DNA of 64,000 nt from Allomyces arbusculus (taxonomy: Eukaryota > Blastocladiomycota > Blastocladiomycetes > Blastocladiales > Blastocladiaceae). The notes beneath the pieces are model-generated. The model was not told the origin of the DNA, ran no database searches, and saw nothing but the letters and a program-made list of their open reading frames with translations. Of this stretch, positions 35,801 to 46,820 are shown piece after piece. Every line of letters starts with the position of its first letter. The stretch's first letter is position 1. The stretch is taken from NCBI GenBank assembly GCA_027604705.1, contig JADHYV010000073.1, positions 32,623-96,622 of the forward strand, read 5' to 3'. The position numbers and the translations under genes were made by a program.

Positions 35801-38800
35801 TTGGGTGGAAGCCGCTCATGCAGAGCTGGCTCACGACCACGGTCAAGAACGCACAGCATGCCGCGACGATCGAGGCCATCTTCCTCGACTGGCTCGACCC
35901 GTGCATCGACTTCGTACGCAAGGAGTGTGTCGAGCTGTGCGAGACGCTCAACTCGAACCTGGCGCGGTCGTGCATGAACATTTTCCAGGGCCAGTACGTG
36001 GACGCGAAGCAGCCGACCAATCCGCAGCTGCAGGCCATGATGATGCTTGCGATCGTGTGGAGTGTCGGTGGCGCGCTCAACCCGGCGGGCAAGACCAAGT
36101 TCAACGTGTTCTTCCGCGACTTGTCGGGCAAGACCGTGACCGAGTGCCCGTTCCCAGCCGAGGGCGCCGTCTACGACTACACGTTTGTGAACGGCCAGTG
36201 GCGGCTGTGGACCGACCAGTTGACGGACGTGCCAATTCCGACGTCGGCGAGGTTTGCCGACATCTTGGTCCAGACGATCGACACGATGCGGTACTCGGCA
36301 TTGCTCAAGTTGCTTGCGCGTATCAACAAGCACGTGCTGCTCGTTGGGCCCACGGGCACGGGCAAGACCATGTACATAAACGACACGCTCAACAAGCTGC
36401 CGCCCGAGCAGTGGGTCAACATTTTCTTGACGTTTTCGGCGCAAACGAGTGCGCGGCAGACGCAAGAGTTTCTCGAGGCCAAGTTTGACAAGCGGCGCAA
36501 AGGCGTCTACGGCCCGGCCCTGGGCAAGCAGGCCATTGTCTTTGTCGACGATCTCAACATGCCGGCGCGCGAAGTCTACGGCGCGCAGCCGCCGATCGAG
36601 CTGCTGCGCCAATGGATGGATCACGGCGGGTGGTACAATCTCGGCGACAAGTCGTTCCAAGAGTTTATAGACCTGCAATTTGTCGCGGCCATGGGTCCAC
36701 CAGGTGGTGGGCGCAACCCCGTCACGTCGCGGTTCTTGCGGCACTTCAACTCGATTGGCATCAACGCCTTTGACGACCCGACGCTCAACAAGATCTTCTC
36801 GGTCATTCTTGACTGGCACTTCAAGAAGGGGTTCCAGGCCGCGATTCAGACGCTCGCTGCGCCGATTGTCGAGGCGACACGCGCCGTCTACCGCGCGTCC
36901 ATGGACTCGCTGCTCCCGACACCGACCAAATCGCATTACACGTTCAACTTGCGCGACTTTTCGCGCGTTGCGCAGGGAATCTTGCTCAGCTCGCCTGAGC
37001 GGTTCACTGACGCGCACAAGGTGATTCGGCTTTGGGCGCATGAGGTAATGCGCGTCTTTTACGACCGTCTCGTCGACGACGGCGACCGCAAGTGGTTTTA
37101 CGAAATGATTCAAAAGACAACGCAGTCGGCGTTCCAGGTCGACTTCCACGCGGTGCTCAAGGCCTACGATACGAACGGTGACGGCAAGGTTGACGAGGGC
37201 GAGATTCGCAGTCTCATGTTTGGCGCGTTTGGCGAGTCATCCAAGAAGCTCTACGACGAGATTGAGAGCATCGACGCCATGACAGATCTGGTCGACCGCG
37301 CTCTCGGCGAGTTCAATGCGCTCAGCAAGAAGCAAATGGACCTTGTCATGTTCCGGTTCGCGATCGAGCACCTGATTCGCATCTCTCGCGTGCTGCTGCA
37401 GCCGCAGGGCAACATGGTGTGTGTTGGCGTCGGCGGGTCCGGGCGCCAGTCGCTCACGCGGCTCGCTGCGTTCATTGCGCAGTGCGAGCTGTTCCAAGTC
37501 GAGATCACCAAGAACTACGGCACGACCGAATGGCACGATGACATCAAGAAGATTATGAAAAAGGCCGGCGGGGAGGGCAAGCCGACCGTGTTCCTGTTCT
37601 CGGATACGCAGATCCAGCAAGAGTCGTTTCTCGAGGACATCAACAACCTGCTCAACTCGGGTGAAGTGCCCAACATTTACGCGGCCGACGAAAAGGCCGA
37701 GATTATCGAGCTCGTGCGCGCCGAGGGCATGAAAAAGAAGGGCGCCGAGGATACGGCGACGTTGTTTGCCTTCTTTGTCGAGCGGTGTCGTGAGCTGCTG
37801 CACGTTGTCCTGTGTATGAGTCCAGTCGGCGACGCATTCCGCGCTCGGCTGCGCAAGTTCCCGTCGGTTCGCCTCATTTCTCTTTGGTGTTGCTCAGTTG
37901 ATTTCTGGCGGCTGATCCTCGAGTTTGCCCCTACAGATCGTCAACTGCTGCACGATCGACTGGTACCAGCCGTGGCCCGACGATGCTCTCGAAATGGTCG
38001 CGTCCAAGTTCTTGCAGGACGTGGAAATGGAGGATCAGGTGCGCGTCCAGGTCGTGCAGACGTGCAAGTCGTTCCACATGGGGGCGCGCGACTTGTCGGA
38101 CCGGTTTCTGACCAACTTACGGCGGCACAACTACGTGACACCCACGTCCTACCTCGAGCTGATTCGCACCTACAAGTCGCTGCTCTCGCAAAAGCGGCAA
38201 GAAGTGTCGAAACTCAAGTTCCGCTACGTCAATGGGCTCGAAAAACTCGACTTTGCGGGCAAGGCCGTGTCCAAGATGCAGGTCGATCTTGAAAGTCTGC
38301 AGCCGCAACTCATCTTGACCAAGGAGGAGACGACCAAGATCATGGTCCAGATCGAAAAGGACAGCAAGGACGTGAACGAGACGCGTAAAGTTGTGTCGGC
38401 CGACGAGGCCGTGGCGAGCAAAAAGGCGGCCGAGGCCAAGGCGATCAAGGACGAGTGCGAGGCCGAGCTGAGTGAGGCTTTACCGGCGCTGCAGGCGGCG
38501 CTCTCGGCGCTCGACACGCTCAAGCCCAACGACATTACCATGATCAAGAGTATGAAGAGCCCTCCCGCGGGTGTCAAACTCGTTATGGAGGCGGTGTGCA
38601 TCATGAAGGACGTCAAGCCCGTCAAGATCCCGGACCCAGCTACGGGCAAGAAGGTCGAGGATTTTTGGGGCCCGTCCAAGACGATGCTTTCGGACCTCAA
38701 GTTCCTGGACTCGCTCAAGGCCTACGACCGCGACAACATTTCGCCGGCCATCATGAAGGTGATTCGGTCCAAGTACATTGACAACCCCGAGTTTGACCCG

Positions 38801-41800
38801 GAAAAGATCAAGAGCGCGTCGTCGGCCGCCGAGGGTCTGTGCAAGTGGGTGCGCGCCATGGAAATGTACGACCGTGTCGCCAAGGTGATCGCGCCCAAGA
38901 AGGAGGCACTCGGCAAGGCCGAGGGGGAGCTCAATGAGACGATGAAGAGTCTCGAAGAGAAACGCGCGACACTCAAGGCCGTCGAGGACAAGATGGCCGC
39001 GCTCGAAAACAACTTCAAGGCCATGACGGCCAAGAAGGAGCAGCTCGAGGCGCAGGTCGAGTCCGTGTCCAAGCAGCTCGTGCGCGCCGAAAAGCTGATT
39101 GGCAGTTTGGGCGACGAGCAGGAGCGGTGGACGAAATGCGCGGCCGACCTCGAAATCAAGTACGCGTCGCTCACGGGCGACGTGCTCATTTCGTCCGGCA
39201 TCGTGGCCTATTTGGGTGCGTTCACCAAGCTCTACCGCGACGAGTGCGTGCAAGCATGGTCGGCCGAATGCAGGCAGCGCTCGATTCCGTGCTCCGAGAC
39301 GGTGACCTTGTCGACGGTGCTGGGCGAGCCCGTCAAGATTCGGTCGTGGACGCTCGCGGGTCTGCCCAACGACTCGTTCTCGATCGACAATGCCATCACC
39401 ATGTCCAACTCGCGACGGTGGCCCTTGCTCATTGACCCGCAGGGCCAGGCCAACCGGTGGATCAAGAACATGGAAAAGGCCAACTCGCTCCAGGTCATCA
39501 AGCTCACCGACTCGGACTATTTGCGCACGCTCGAGAACGCGATCCAGTTTGGGAATCCGGTGCTGCTCGAAAACGTGGGCGAGGACCTGGACCCGGTGCT
39601 CGAACCGCTGCTCGCCAAGCAAACGTTTAAGCAGGGTGGCATGGTTTTCATTCGGCTCGGCGACTCGACCATCGAGTACTCGCCCGAGTTTCGGTTCTAC
39701 GTGACAACTAAGCTGCGCAACCCGCACTACCTGCCCGAGCTCTCGACCAAGGTCACACTGCTCAATTTCATGATCACGCCCGAGGGACTCGAGGACCAGT
39801 TGCTCGGCATTGTCATTGCCAAGGAAAAGCCCGAGCTCGAAGAGGCCAAGAACCAGCTGTTGCTCCAGTCGGCCGAGAACAAGAAGCAGCTGCAGGAGAT
39901 CGAGGACAAGATTCTCGAGGTGCTGTCGTCGAGTCAGGGCAACATTCTCGAGGACGAGACGGCCATTCAGATCCTAGCTTCGTCCAAGGTCTTGTCCAAG
40001 ACCATTTCCGAAAAGCAGGCGATTGCTGACAAGACCGAGATCCAGATCGACGGCGTTCGCGCAGGGTACAAGCCGATTGCTGCGCACTCGTCAATTCTCT
40101 TTTTTTGCATTGCCGTGCTCGCCAACGTCGAGCCCATGTACCAGTACTCGCTGCCGTGGTACATCAACCTGTTCATTAGCTCGATTGAGCGGTCGGAAAA
40201 GTCACCCGACCTCGACGTTCGCCTCGCGCACCTGCGCAAGCACTTCACCGAGTCGCTCTACCTCAACGTGTGCCGGTCGCTGTTTGAAAAGGACAAGCTC
40301 GTCTTTTCGGTGCTACTCACGGTCACGATTCTCAAGGCCGAGGGCAAGCTGGTCGACGACGAGTGGAAATTCTTGCTCGTCGGTGGGCTCGGCATGGAAG
40401 CGGCCGATGCGCGGCCCAATCCGGACCCGTCGTGGATTTCGAACAGCACGTGGAGCGAGCTCAACATGCTCAGCAAGATGCCGGCACTCGCCCAGTTGCC
40501 GGTCGTGTTTGAGGAAAACCTTGCCGACTTCCGCAAGTTGTACGACGCGGCGAGCCCGCACGAGATCCCGCTGCCCGGTGGTCTCTCGACGGCGTTAACC
40601 ACGTTCCAACGGCTGCTCGTCCTGCGGTGCCTGCGCTACGACAAGCTCGTCCCGGCGCTGCAAAACTTCATCATTGAAATGATGGGCCGGCGGTTTGTCG
40701 AACCACCGCCGTTTGATTTGCCGGCGTCGTTCACCGACGCGAGCCCGACCACGCCGCTCATTTTTGTGCTGTCGCCGGGTGCTGACCCGATGACGGCGCT
40801 GCTCAAGTTTGCCGAGGACAAGATGATGAACGGCAACAAGGTCAATTCGATCTCGCTCGGCCAGGGCCAGGGCCCGATTGCCGCCAAGATGGTTGCCAAG
40901 GGCGTGAGCGAGGGTCTGTGGATTGTGCTGCAAAACTGCCACTTGGCCGTGAGTTGGATGACGGCGCTCGAAAAAATTTGCGAGGACCTGCGCCCGGAGA
41001 CGACGCACAGGGACTTTCGGCTGTGGCTCACGAGTTACCCAAGCGAAAAGTTCCCCGTCACGATCTTGCAGAACGGCGTCAAAATGACCAACGAGCCGCC
41101 TAAGGGTCTGCGCGCTAACGTGCTCAACAACTTCTTGACCGATCCGATCAGCGACAAAACGTTCCACGAGGGCAGCTCCAAGCAGCAGGTCTTTGAGCGC
41201 ATGTTGTTTGCGCTTTGCTTCTTCCACGCTGTCGTGCAAGAACGGCGCATGTTTGGGCCGATTGGGTGGAACATTCCGTACGAGTTCAACGATACGGACC
41301 TGCGCATTTCGGCGCGGCAACTGCGGAACTTCCTCAACGAGTACAGCGAGACGCCCTACTCGGCGCTGATCTACCTGACGGGCCACTGCAACTATGGCGG
41401 GCGTGTGACTGACGACAAGGACCGTCGCACGCTGCTGTCGCTCCTCTCGCTCTACTACAACCGCAACGTGGTTGACCAGGACAACTTCGCGCTGTCGCCG
41501 TCGGGCAACTACCGGATCCCGCCGTCAACCAAGTACGCTGACTGCCTCGAGTACATCAAGCAGCTGCCGCTCGAGACCAAGCCCGAAGTGTTTTCGCTGC
41601 ATGAGAACGCCGACATTTCCAAAAACCAGCTCGAGACGGAGAACTTACTCAAGACGGTGTTGCTCACGCAAGAGTCGGCGTCGGGCGGCGGCGGTGGTGG
41701 TGGGCAGTCCGAGTCGCTCGTCTACGATGTGGCCACGGACATGCTCGGTCGGCTGCCGCCGTTCTTTGACTTGGCCGCGATCCAAGCCGCGTACCCGGTG

Positions 41801-42550
41801 TCCTACACCGAGTCAATGAACACGGTGCTGCTGCAAGAGTGCATTCGGTTCCGCAACCTGCAGGTGATCGTGTCCGACTCGCTCAAGAACATTCAAAAGG
41901 CGCTCAAGGGTCTCGTTGTCATGTCGGCCGACCTCGAGGACGTGAACCGGTCGATCCAGACGGGGCGTATTCCAGCCATGTGGGCGGGCAAGTCGTACCC
42001 GAGCATGAAGCCGCTCGGGTCTTACTTTGCCGACTTGCTCGCGCGACTCGCCTTTTTCCAGTCGTGGATCGACAAGGGCCCGCCGATCGTGTTTTGGGTG
42101 TCGGGCTTCTTCTTCACGCAGTCGTTTTTAACGGGCGTGCTGCAGAATTTCGCACGCAAGTACACGATCCCGATTGACCAGATTGCGCTCGAGTACCAGG
42201 TGCAGGCGACCAAGACGGCGGGCGTGCGGCCTGAGGACGGCGTCTACGTGAACGGGATCTTCATCGAGGGCGCGCGGTGGGACGTGGGGCAGCGCAGTTT
42301 GGTCGAGTCGCTGCCCAAGGTGTTGCACGACCAGCTGCCCGTGATTTGGCTCAAGCCGGGCGAGAAGTCCAAGTTCGTTGTGGAGCGGTCTTACGATTGC
42401 CCAGTCTACAAGACGCTCGCGCGCCGTGGGACGCTGTCGACGACAGGCCACTCGACCAACTATGTTATGAGCATGCGGCTGCCAAGCCAGCACCCGGAGG
42501 AGCATTGGATCAACCGCGGCGTCGCGTGCGTGTTGTCGCTCAGCACGTAG
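29898..42550 (+). CDS. axonemal inner-arm dynein heavy chain (DNAH7/3/12 type)
   Basis: Nine exons (29898-30086, 30162-30297, 30355-30547, 30608-30698, 30770-31275, 31343-34933, 35002-35677, 35752-37866, 37937-42550) close at 4036 residues, the length of single-headed inner-arm dyneins. The tail and linker occupy ~1-1370. P-loops are AAA1 GPAGTGKTE (~1383), AAA2 GEATSGKT (~1662), AAA3 GPTGTGKT (~1993) and AAA4 GVGGSGR (~2352). Exon junctions restore invariant sequence, for example [20 protein letters not shown] and [15 protein letters not shown]. An EF-hand loop ([12 protein letters not shown], ~2265) lies between AAA3 and AAA4. The stalk coiled coil and microtubule-binding domain follow (~2560-2900), and a Gly run (~3750) interrupts the C-terminal part. 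It powers flagellar beating of zoospores. The weakest splice is the first donor (GTCGGT). Confidence 0.95.
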
Positions 42551-43702
42551 GCGAGGAAGAGGACTGGCTTGTCGTGGATTGTGGAGGCGGGTCGAGGTGG
42601 ACTTGGATCTGGCTGTGAAAGAGACTAGACATCATATTTACTCGTGGACGTGGCACGCTTGCCGTTAAATGCATGGCCGTTATGAATCAGTGCTGATCCC
42701 TCAATGCCGCCTCCATCCCTGGTCATTTGAGACCGTCTGGAACGGAGGCAAGAGGTAAATACCAACACGGCCTCCCATATTGGCCCACAAACAAGATTTC
42801 GAAAGCGGTGCATCCATTTGAAGCGATGTAATCTGACGAGCAACAGACACGGTAAACTTGCATTGCATTGTACTCAGAAATGCATAGCTCAAGGGCCAAC
42901 AACAATGTTTTACGATCCAAGATCCAACAAGCGTCGATCCTCGCAGCACAGATGCTTGGATGCAGGGGTGGCCAAGGGCGCCAGACTCGAACTCTCCTCG
43001 ACCATCACCCAAGCGGTTAAGTCATCATGACCAGGGCACACCAAGGATGGTTGCTCGCTGGCTGCACTCGACACTTGATCACGGCCTCGATGCACCGCGG
43101 CTTGCCACCCCCTGGAAAGAGCACCAAGGATGGTCGCTCGCCGGTTACACCAGACTCTTGATCAACAGTCTGCATATTCCGCAGCATGCCACGAGGCCCT
43201 GGAAGGCCAGAGGTAATATTCGACCCCTCGAACCGACTGGTGGAAACAAGACCCAACTCACGATATCTTGCGATATGAAGGAAGGAAAATAACCTTGCAC
43301 ATTTGTGCGACTTTAAGTGCCACGCTCGCCCACAGTGGACTGCTTGTGATGACTGAACGGAATACTTCCAAAACCTTCCCGACTCACGTCTTTGAACCTC
43401 AATTTCTCGCCAACCAGCAATCGGATCCATTCGCCTTTGCACCATGGCAGGGCATGGTTTTGGTCCTTCTGATGCAAAGCAGCAATGGTTCAAAAGTTTC
43501 ACACAGGCCAAAACGCGATTTTGTGTTTGGGCCGATGAAAATTTTGGAAGTGCCCCAATAAATGACTGGAACGGGTGCGTTGTGGGGCCCGCAGCGTTCA
43601 TGACCTTGCAAGAGAACGACACGAGCTACCCAGGAGATCATAAATGATCATGCGCAAGGACGAGCCCAAAGTCATCATGCATAAAGCCAGGATAGGCGCA
43701 AT
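42551..43702. other. gene-poor, AT-richer region
   Basis: 3' flank of the dynein gene. It has a short direct duplication (ACCAAGGATGGTTGCTCGC near 43038 and ACCAAGGATGGTCGCTCGC near 43122). A 67-codon plus-strand ORF at 43444-43647 has protein-like composition (WFKSFTQAKTRFCVWADE, INDWNGCVVGPAAFM) but no recognised relative. tRNA-like box sequences near 42970-43030 do not fold into a complete tRNA. Confidence 0.4.
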
Positions 43703-43883
43703 TTGGGCATCGCCAAGCAGAACTGCAGGACAAGGGACACCCACGCGGCGCCTGCGTTGCTCTGGACACCGCTCTGGTTGCAAAAATCGGGATGACAGAA
43801 AATGTGCCTTGGCGGCACTTACAGCTGTCAAGCTATAAAGAACAAAAACTACACATGATCTTAGCCAAGAGGCCTTCGAGGAT
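43703..43883 (-). ncRNA. U2 spliceosomal snRNA
   Basis: The minus strand reads ATCCTCGAAGGCCTCTTGGC, then TAAGATCA, closely matching the conserved 5' end of U2. GTGTAGTTTTTGTTCT covers the branch-point-recognition region, where most U2 RNAs have GTAGTA followed by TCTGTTCT. Stem IIa (AGCTTGACAGCT) and IIb (GTGCC-GCCA-AGGCAC) follow. The Sm site ATTTTTG falls about 100 nt from the 5' end, as in human U2, then stem III and a terminal stem-loop whose arms begin GGGTGTC and end GATGCCC. The 3' end is approximate. U2 base-pairs with intron branch points during splicing. The 5' end is set by the alignment with known U2 and by the TATA element 32-41 bp upstream. Confidence 0.88.
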
Positions 43884-44328
43884 CTGTGGTCTTCATCGAG
43901 GGCAGGACGGCCAGCCTTTTATAACTACCCGAGCCAGCGCTTTGTTATGACATGGTTTGGCCCAAGTCGTTTGTGACGCGTTGATTCGTCGTCGCAACCG
44001 CGTCGATTTGTCGTCACAGCCGCGTCGATTTGATTACGCTGAGGCCCTCACCATATCTCATCTCCCCGCTGATTCACGCCTTCGCTGTGCAATGATGGGG
44101 CCCCGGGCAAGTGGTGGAACGACAGCAGTGCCATGCTCGACAAGGCAAAAGAGACAATTAACGACGAAACAGTAGAAACGGCGAAGGTACGAGACAAGAA
44201 TTATATTGACAAGGACGCGCGACCAAGGCGCAAAAGCAGAGGTATCAGAAACCGAAAAAACAAACCCATCCATTGACCAACACAGGCCGATCACCTCAAT
44301 TTTATCTTCCTTAACCAGCACGCTATCG
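43884..44328. other. U2 promoter side and 3' flank of the repeat-protein gene
   Basis: Contains the U2 core promoter. No other gene is seen. Three imperfect CGTCGTCGCAACCGCGTCGAT-like units occur near 43985-44035. Confidence 0.45.
43915..43924 (-). promoter_or_regulatory. TATA element of the U2 gene
   Basis: TTATAAAAGG on the minus strand lies 32-41 bp upstream of the predicted U2 5' end, the expected place for a core promoter element. Confidence 0.65.
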
Positions 44329-45990
44329 TTACCAGCACGCCATCTTGGCATACTTGCTGGGTGAGCGGCGCGGCGACGACGGGCCGCGATGGCGCTTTTT
44401 CGAGTGCTCCGGCTGCTGCGTAAACTGCTCCGGGTGCTCCTGCATCGCCTGGAGCTGCTCACGCATCTTGACAACCTCCTTCATTTGCGGCGACGTCGAG
44501 CGCACGGGCGCGAGCAACTGCGGCGTCATCCACGTGGGCGCGGCCGTGGTGTCAAACAACCACGCGCCAGACGTAAACCCGTCGTCCGGATGCGCATTCG
44601 CTGCGCGTTGTGCTCCGACGGGCATTGGCGGGCCCGTAAACCGAGCTTGGGTCGGTGCCGCGCACGTGGTTGGCTGCACCTGAGTAGGCGCTGTGCACGT
44701 GGTGGCAGGCTGCGGGCGCGTGGCCGGCTTCTGGGGCAGCTGGCGAGCCAGCATGGCCTTTTGCATCGTCAACGAGAACGGACGGACCGTAAACTGGCTC
44801 ACGCGAGGCGCCGGTGGCTGCGGACGCGCGACCAATTGCAGGCACGCGGTCACCGACTGGCGCTGGTGGCGAGCCAGCATTGCCTTCTGCATCATCGGCG
44901 AGAACGAGCGGATCGCATAGCAGCGCATGCGCGGCGCCGCCGACTGCGGACGCACGGTCGCGACCGTCTGCGTCTGCTGGCGCGCCTTCATCGACTGCTG
45001 CATTGTCGGCGAGAACGGACGCACTGGGTGCTCGCGCACGCGCGCGGGCAATTGCGACGCCAACCATGCCGGGGCCGACGAGGAATCAAACAACCACGCG
45101 CCCGACGTGAAACCGTCGTCAGGGTGTGCATTGACGGCGCGCTGAGAAACTATCGGCATGGGCTGGCCGCCCGTTGCCTTGCGCTGAGCCGACGGCTTGG
45201 GCGCCGACGTGCACCGCTGCGGGCGAATGACGGCGAGCGTGTGCTGCTGCTGCGGCTGCGTCGTGGCGGTCGCGGCCTGTTGAAGCTTCTGCATGCTTTC
45301 GTGCATGGCGCGCAGCTGTGCCTGCATCGGGGTCCCGGCCTTGGCCTGCGTCGCCGACATTGGGCGCTGAGCTGGACGCGGTGCGGCGTTACAAGTCTTC
45401 TGCTGCTGCGGATGGCGGAAGTACTCGTGCGCCTTCTGCTGCAACGCGTTGAGTTGGTCGTGCATCATGCGCAGCTCGGCCTGCATCTTGGCCGCCGTCA
45501 TGTGCGGTTGCTGCTGCTTCGGCTGCTGCTTCTGCAGCTGCGACTGGTGCTGGCGAGTGGGACGCGCCGCGAGCTGCGTCGCGAGCCACGCCGGGGCAAC
45601 CGACGCGTCAAACAACCACGCGCCCGATGTGAAGGCGTCATCCGGGTGCTCATTGGCAGCGCGCTGAGCGCCGACAGGCATAGGCGGCCCCGTGGGCCGC
45701 GCGGGCTGCTTCGCCGCGTAATGCGGGCGAGCGGGAGCGGCCGGCTTTGCCGGCGCCAACTGCTTGAGCGTCTGAGCGGCCGGGAGGATGGACTGCTGTG
45801 GGAGAGACTTGGTCTGTTGCGACTGCAGCCTGGCTACGGTTGAGTTGGTGACCGCTTGCTGCTGCTTGAGAGTGGCCGCCTGGTTGGCGATCGGCTGAGG
45901 TTTCTGCTTGAGCACGGCCTGGTTGGCGGCCGGAGCATGTACCACGGCCGACGCGGCGTGCGTGGCAGACTTCTGGTGGTGGCGGCCCAT
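44329..45990 (-). CDS. Gln/Ala/Pro-rich protein built from internal repeats
   Basis: A single exon of 553 residues with no recognised domain. Three ~40-residue repeats carry PMPVGAQRAAN, HPDDGFTSGAWLFD and APAWLATQL: residues 101-140, 275-314 and 453-492. A second, shorter motif (RPFSPTMQQSMKAR, RSFSPMMQKAMLAR, RPFSLTMQKAMLAR) occurs at 324-337, 361-374 and 403-416. Linkers are Gln/Pro/Ala-rich, with short Met/Gln/Leu helices (MQAELRMMHDQLNALQQ, MQAQLRAMHESMQKLQQ). The tail is basic (KKRHRGPSSPRRSPSKYAK). There is no signal peptide or membrane span. The strong repeat conservation against low-complexity linkers suggests short binding motifs used several times by one scaffold. Function unknown. 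A TATA box lies 67-74 bp before the ATG. Confidence 0.8.
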   Translation of the reverse strand: MGRHHQKSATHAASAVVHAPAANQAVLKQKPQPIANQAATLKQQQAVTNSTVARLQSQQTKSLPQQSILPAAQTLKQLAPAKPAAPARPHYAAKQPARPTGPPMPVGAQRAANEHPDDAFTSGAWLFDASVAPAWLATQLAARPTRQHQSQLQKQQPKQQQPHMTAAKMQAELRMMHDQLNALQQKAHEYFRHPQQQKTCNAAPRPAQRPMSATQAKAGTPMQAQLRAMHESMQKLQQAATATTQPQQQHTLAVIRPQRCTSAPKPSAQRKATGGQPMPIVSQRAVNAHPDDGFTSGAWLFDSSSAPAWLASQLPARVREHPVRPFSPTMQQSMKARQQTQTVATVRPQSAAPRMRCYAIRSFSPMMQKAMLARHQRQSVTACLQLVARPQPPAPRVSQFTVRPFSLTMQKAMLARQLPQKPATRPQPATTCTAPTQVQPTTCAAPTQARFTGPPMPVGAQRAANAHPDDGFTSGAWLFDTTAAPTWMTPQLLAPVRSTSPQMKEVVKMREQLQAMQEHPEQFTQQPEHSKKRHRGPSSPRRSPSKYAKMACW

Positions 45991-46056
45991 GATGGATGAG
46001 TTGGGTGGTTAGGCTCAGTTCGATGTCGACCGTCGAGAGAGCGGGATCCGGCTGGT

Positions 46057-46064
46057 ACTTATAG
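46057..46064 (-). promoter_or_regulatory. TATA box of the repeat-protein gene
   Basis: CTATAAGT on the minus strand, 67-74 bp upstream of the ATG at 45990, like the spacing seen for phenylalanine hydroxylase and Nma111. The TAA inside it is also the stop of an upstream minus-strand open frame (46059-46334), which I regard as probably non-coding. Confidence 0.5.
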
Positions 46065-46341
46065 GCCGCAGCTCGATACAGGAGGGCTTGAACGGCACGT
46101 ACGAATGACCATCATATTGACATCTGATCCAAGTCCGAAAACACGAGCGGTCAGGTCGACGAGGAAGCGGCACAACCCCGATTTGCGGCGACGGCCTTTC
46201 ATTTCCCGAGGAGGCAACATGATCAGGTCGTCAAACTGTTGCAGCGAGTTATCCACCGGCGATATGTGCGGTGGCGGGCTCGACGACGATGACAGTGGCG
46301 GAGGCAAAATTGAAGTCGAGCCGGTCCAAGACAAGACGCGA

Positions 46342-46746
46342 TCACGTGTGTATGATATTATTGTACATTTTGGCTGGTTTCCCTGAAGTGGAGCGGCAGA
46401 TCAAATCGGTGCTTTGCACTGCGGCCGAACCCGCTGTGTAATCAATGAGATCGTGCGTCGCAAAAACAGGCGAGTACTGGGTGAAATCGAGATTGGCGCC
46501 GCCGTCTGGCGCCACGCTCTTGTTGATGTCGCGCGTGTTTGGTCGTGCATGAACGTTGTTGCCCTGCGTCGTCGTGTGGTGCGCGGTGTCGTCGTGCCAG
46601 CCGTTGGGCGACGCATTGGTCAAAACGACCGCTGTCGAGTTGACAATCACAATTGGGCCCTTGTTGGGGGTCTGCTCGCCGACTGAGATCACAGGGTACC
46701 ACAAATGGCCTTGTAGGATCACGAAGAAATTCATACAACAAGCCAT
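46342..46746 (-). CDS. small hypothetical protein, possibly secreted or lectin-like
   Basis: An open frame of about 134 codons begins with MACCMNFFVILQGHLWY, and MNFFVI could also be the start. It has balanced, protein-like composition, unlike GC-driven shadows: GPIVIVNSTAVVLTNASPNG, WHDDTAHHTTTQGNN, LDFTQYSPVFATHDLIDY. Three N-glycosylation-type sequons or near-sequons and a weakly hydrophobic N-terminus are compatible with secretion. No family is recognised. It lies between the NAT10 gene (3' end) and the repeat-protein gene, on the same strand as both. An intron ending TGATCTCAG just before VGEQTPNKG is an alternative for the 5' part. Confidence 0.4.
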   Translation of the reverse strand: MACCMNFFVILQGHLWYPVISVGEQTPNKGPIVIVNSTAVVLTNASPNGWHDDTAHHTTTQGNNVHARPNTRDINKSVAPDGGANLDFTQYSPVFATHDLIDYTAGSAAVQSTDLICRSTSGKPAKMYNNIIHT

Positions 46747-46820
46747 CCAAACCAACCTGGAACCCAACCAAGCAAATCACAACCAACACGCCCGATCACT
46801 CCACCCACCCTCTACTCCAC

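Noticed and set aside
42960-43040. Possible tRNA gene (TGGCCAAGGGCGCC and an AGTTCGAGTC-like B box)
   Set aside because: A- and B-box-like strings are on incompatible strands or spacing, and no cloverleaf with a 7-bp acceptor stem could be drawn.
46059-46334. 91-codon minus-strand frame ending in the TATA box
   Set aside because: Pro/Ser-rich with no recognised domain. Its stop codon is the TAA of the next gene's TATA box, so it is more likely promoter DNA.
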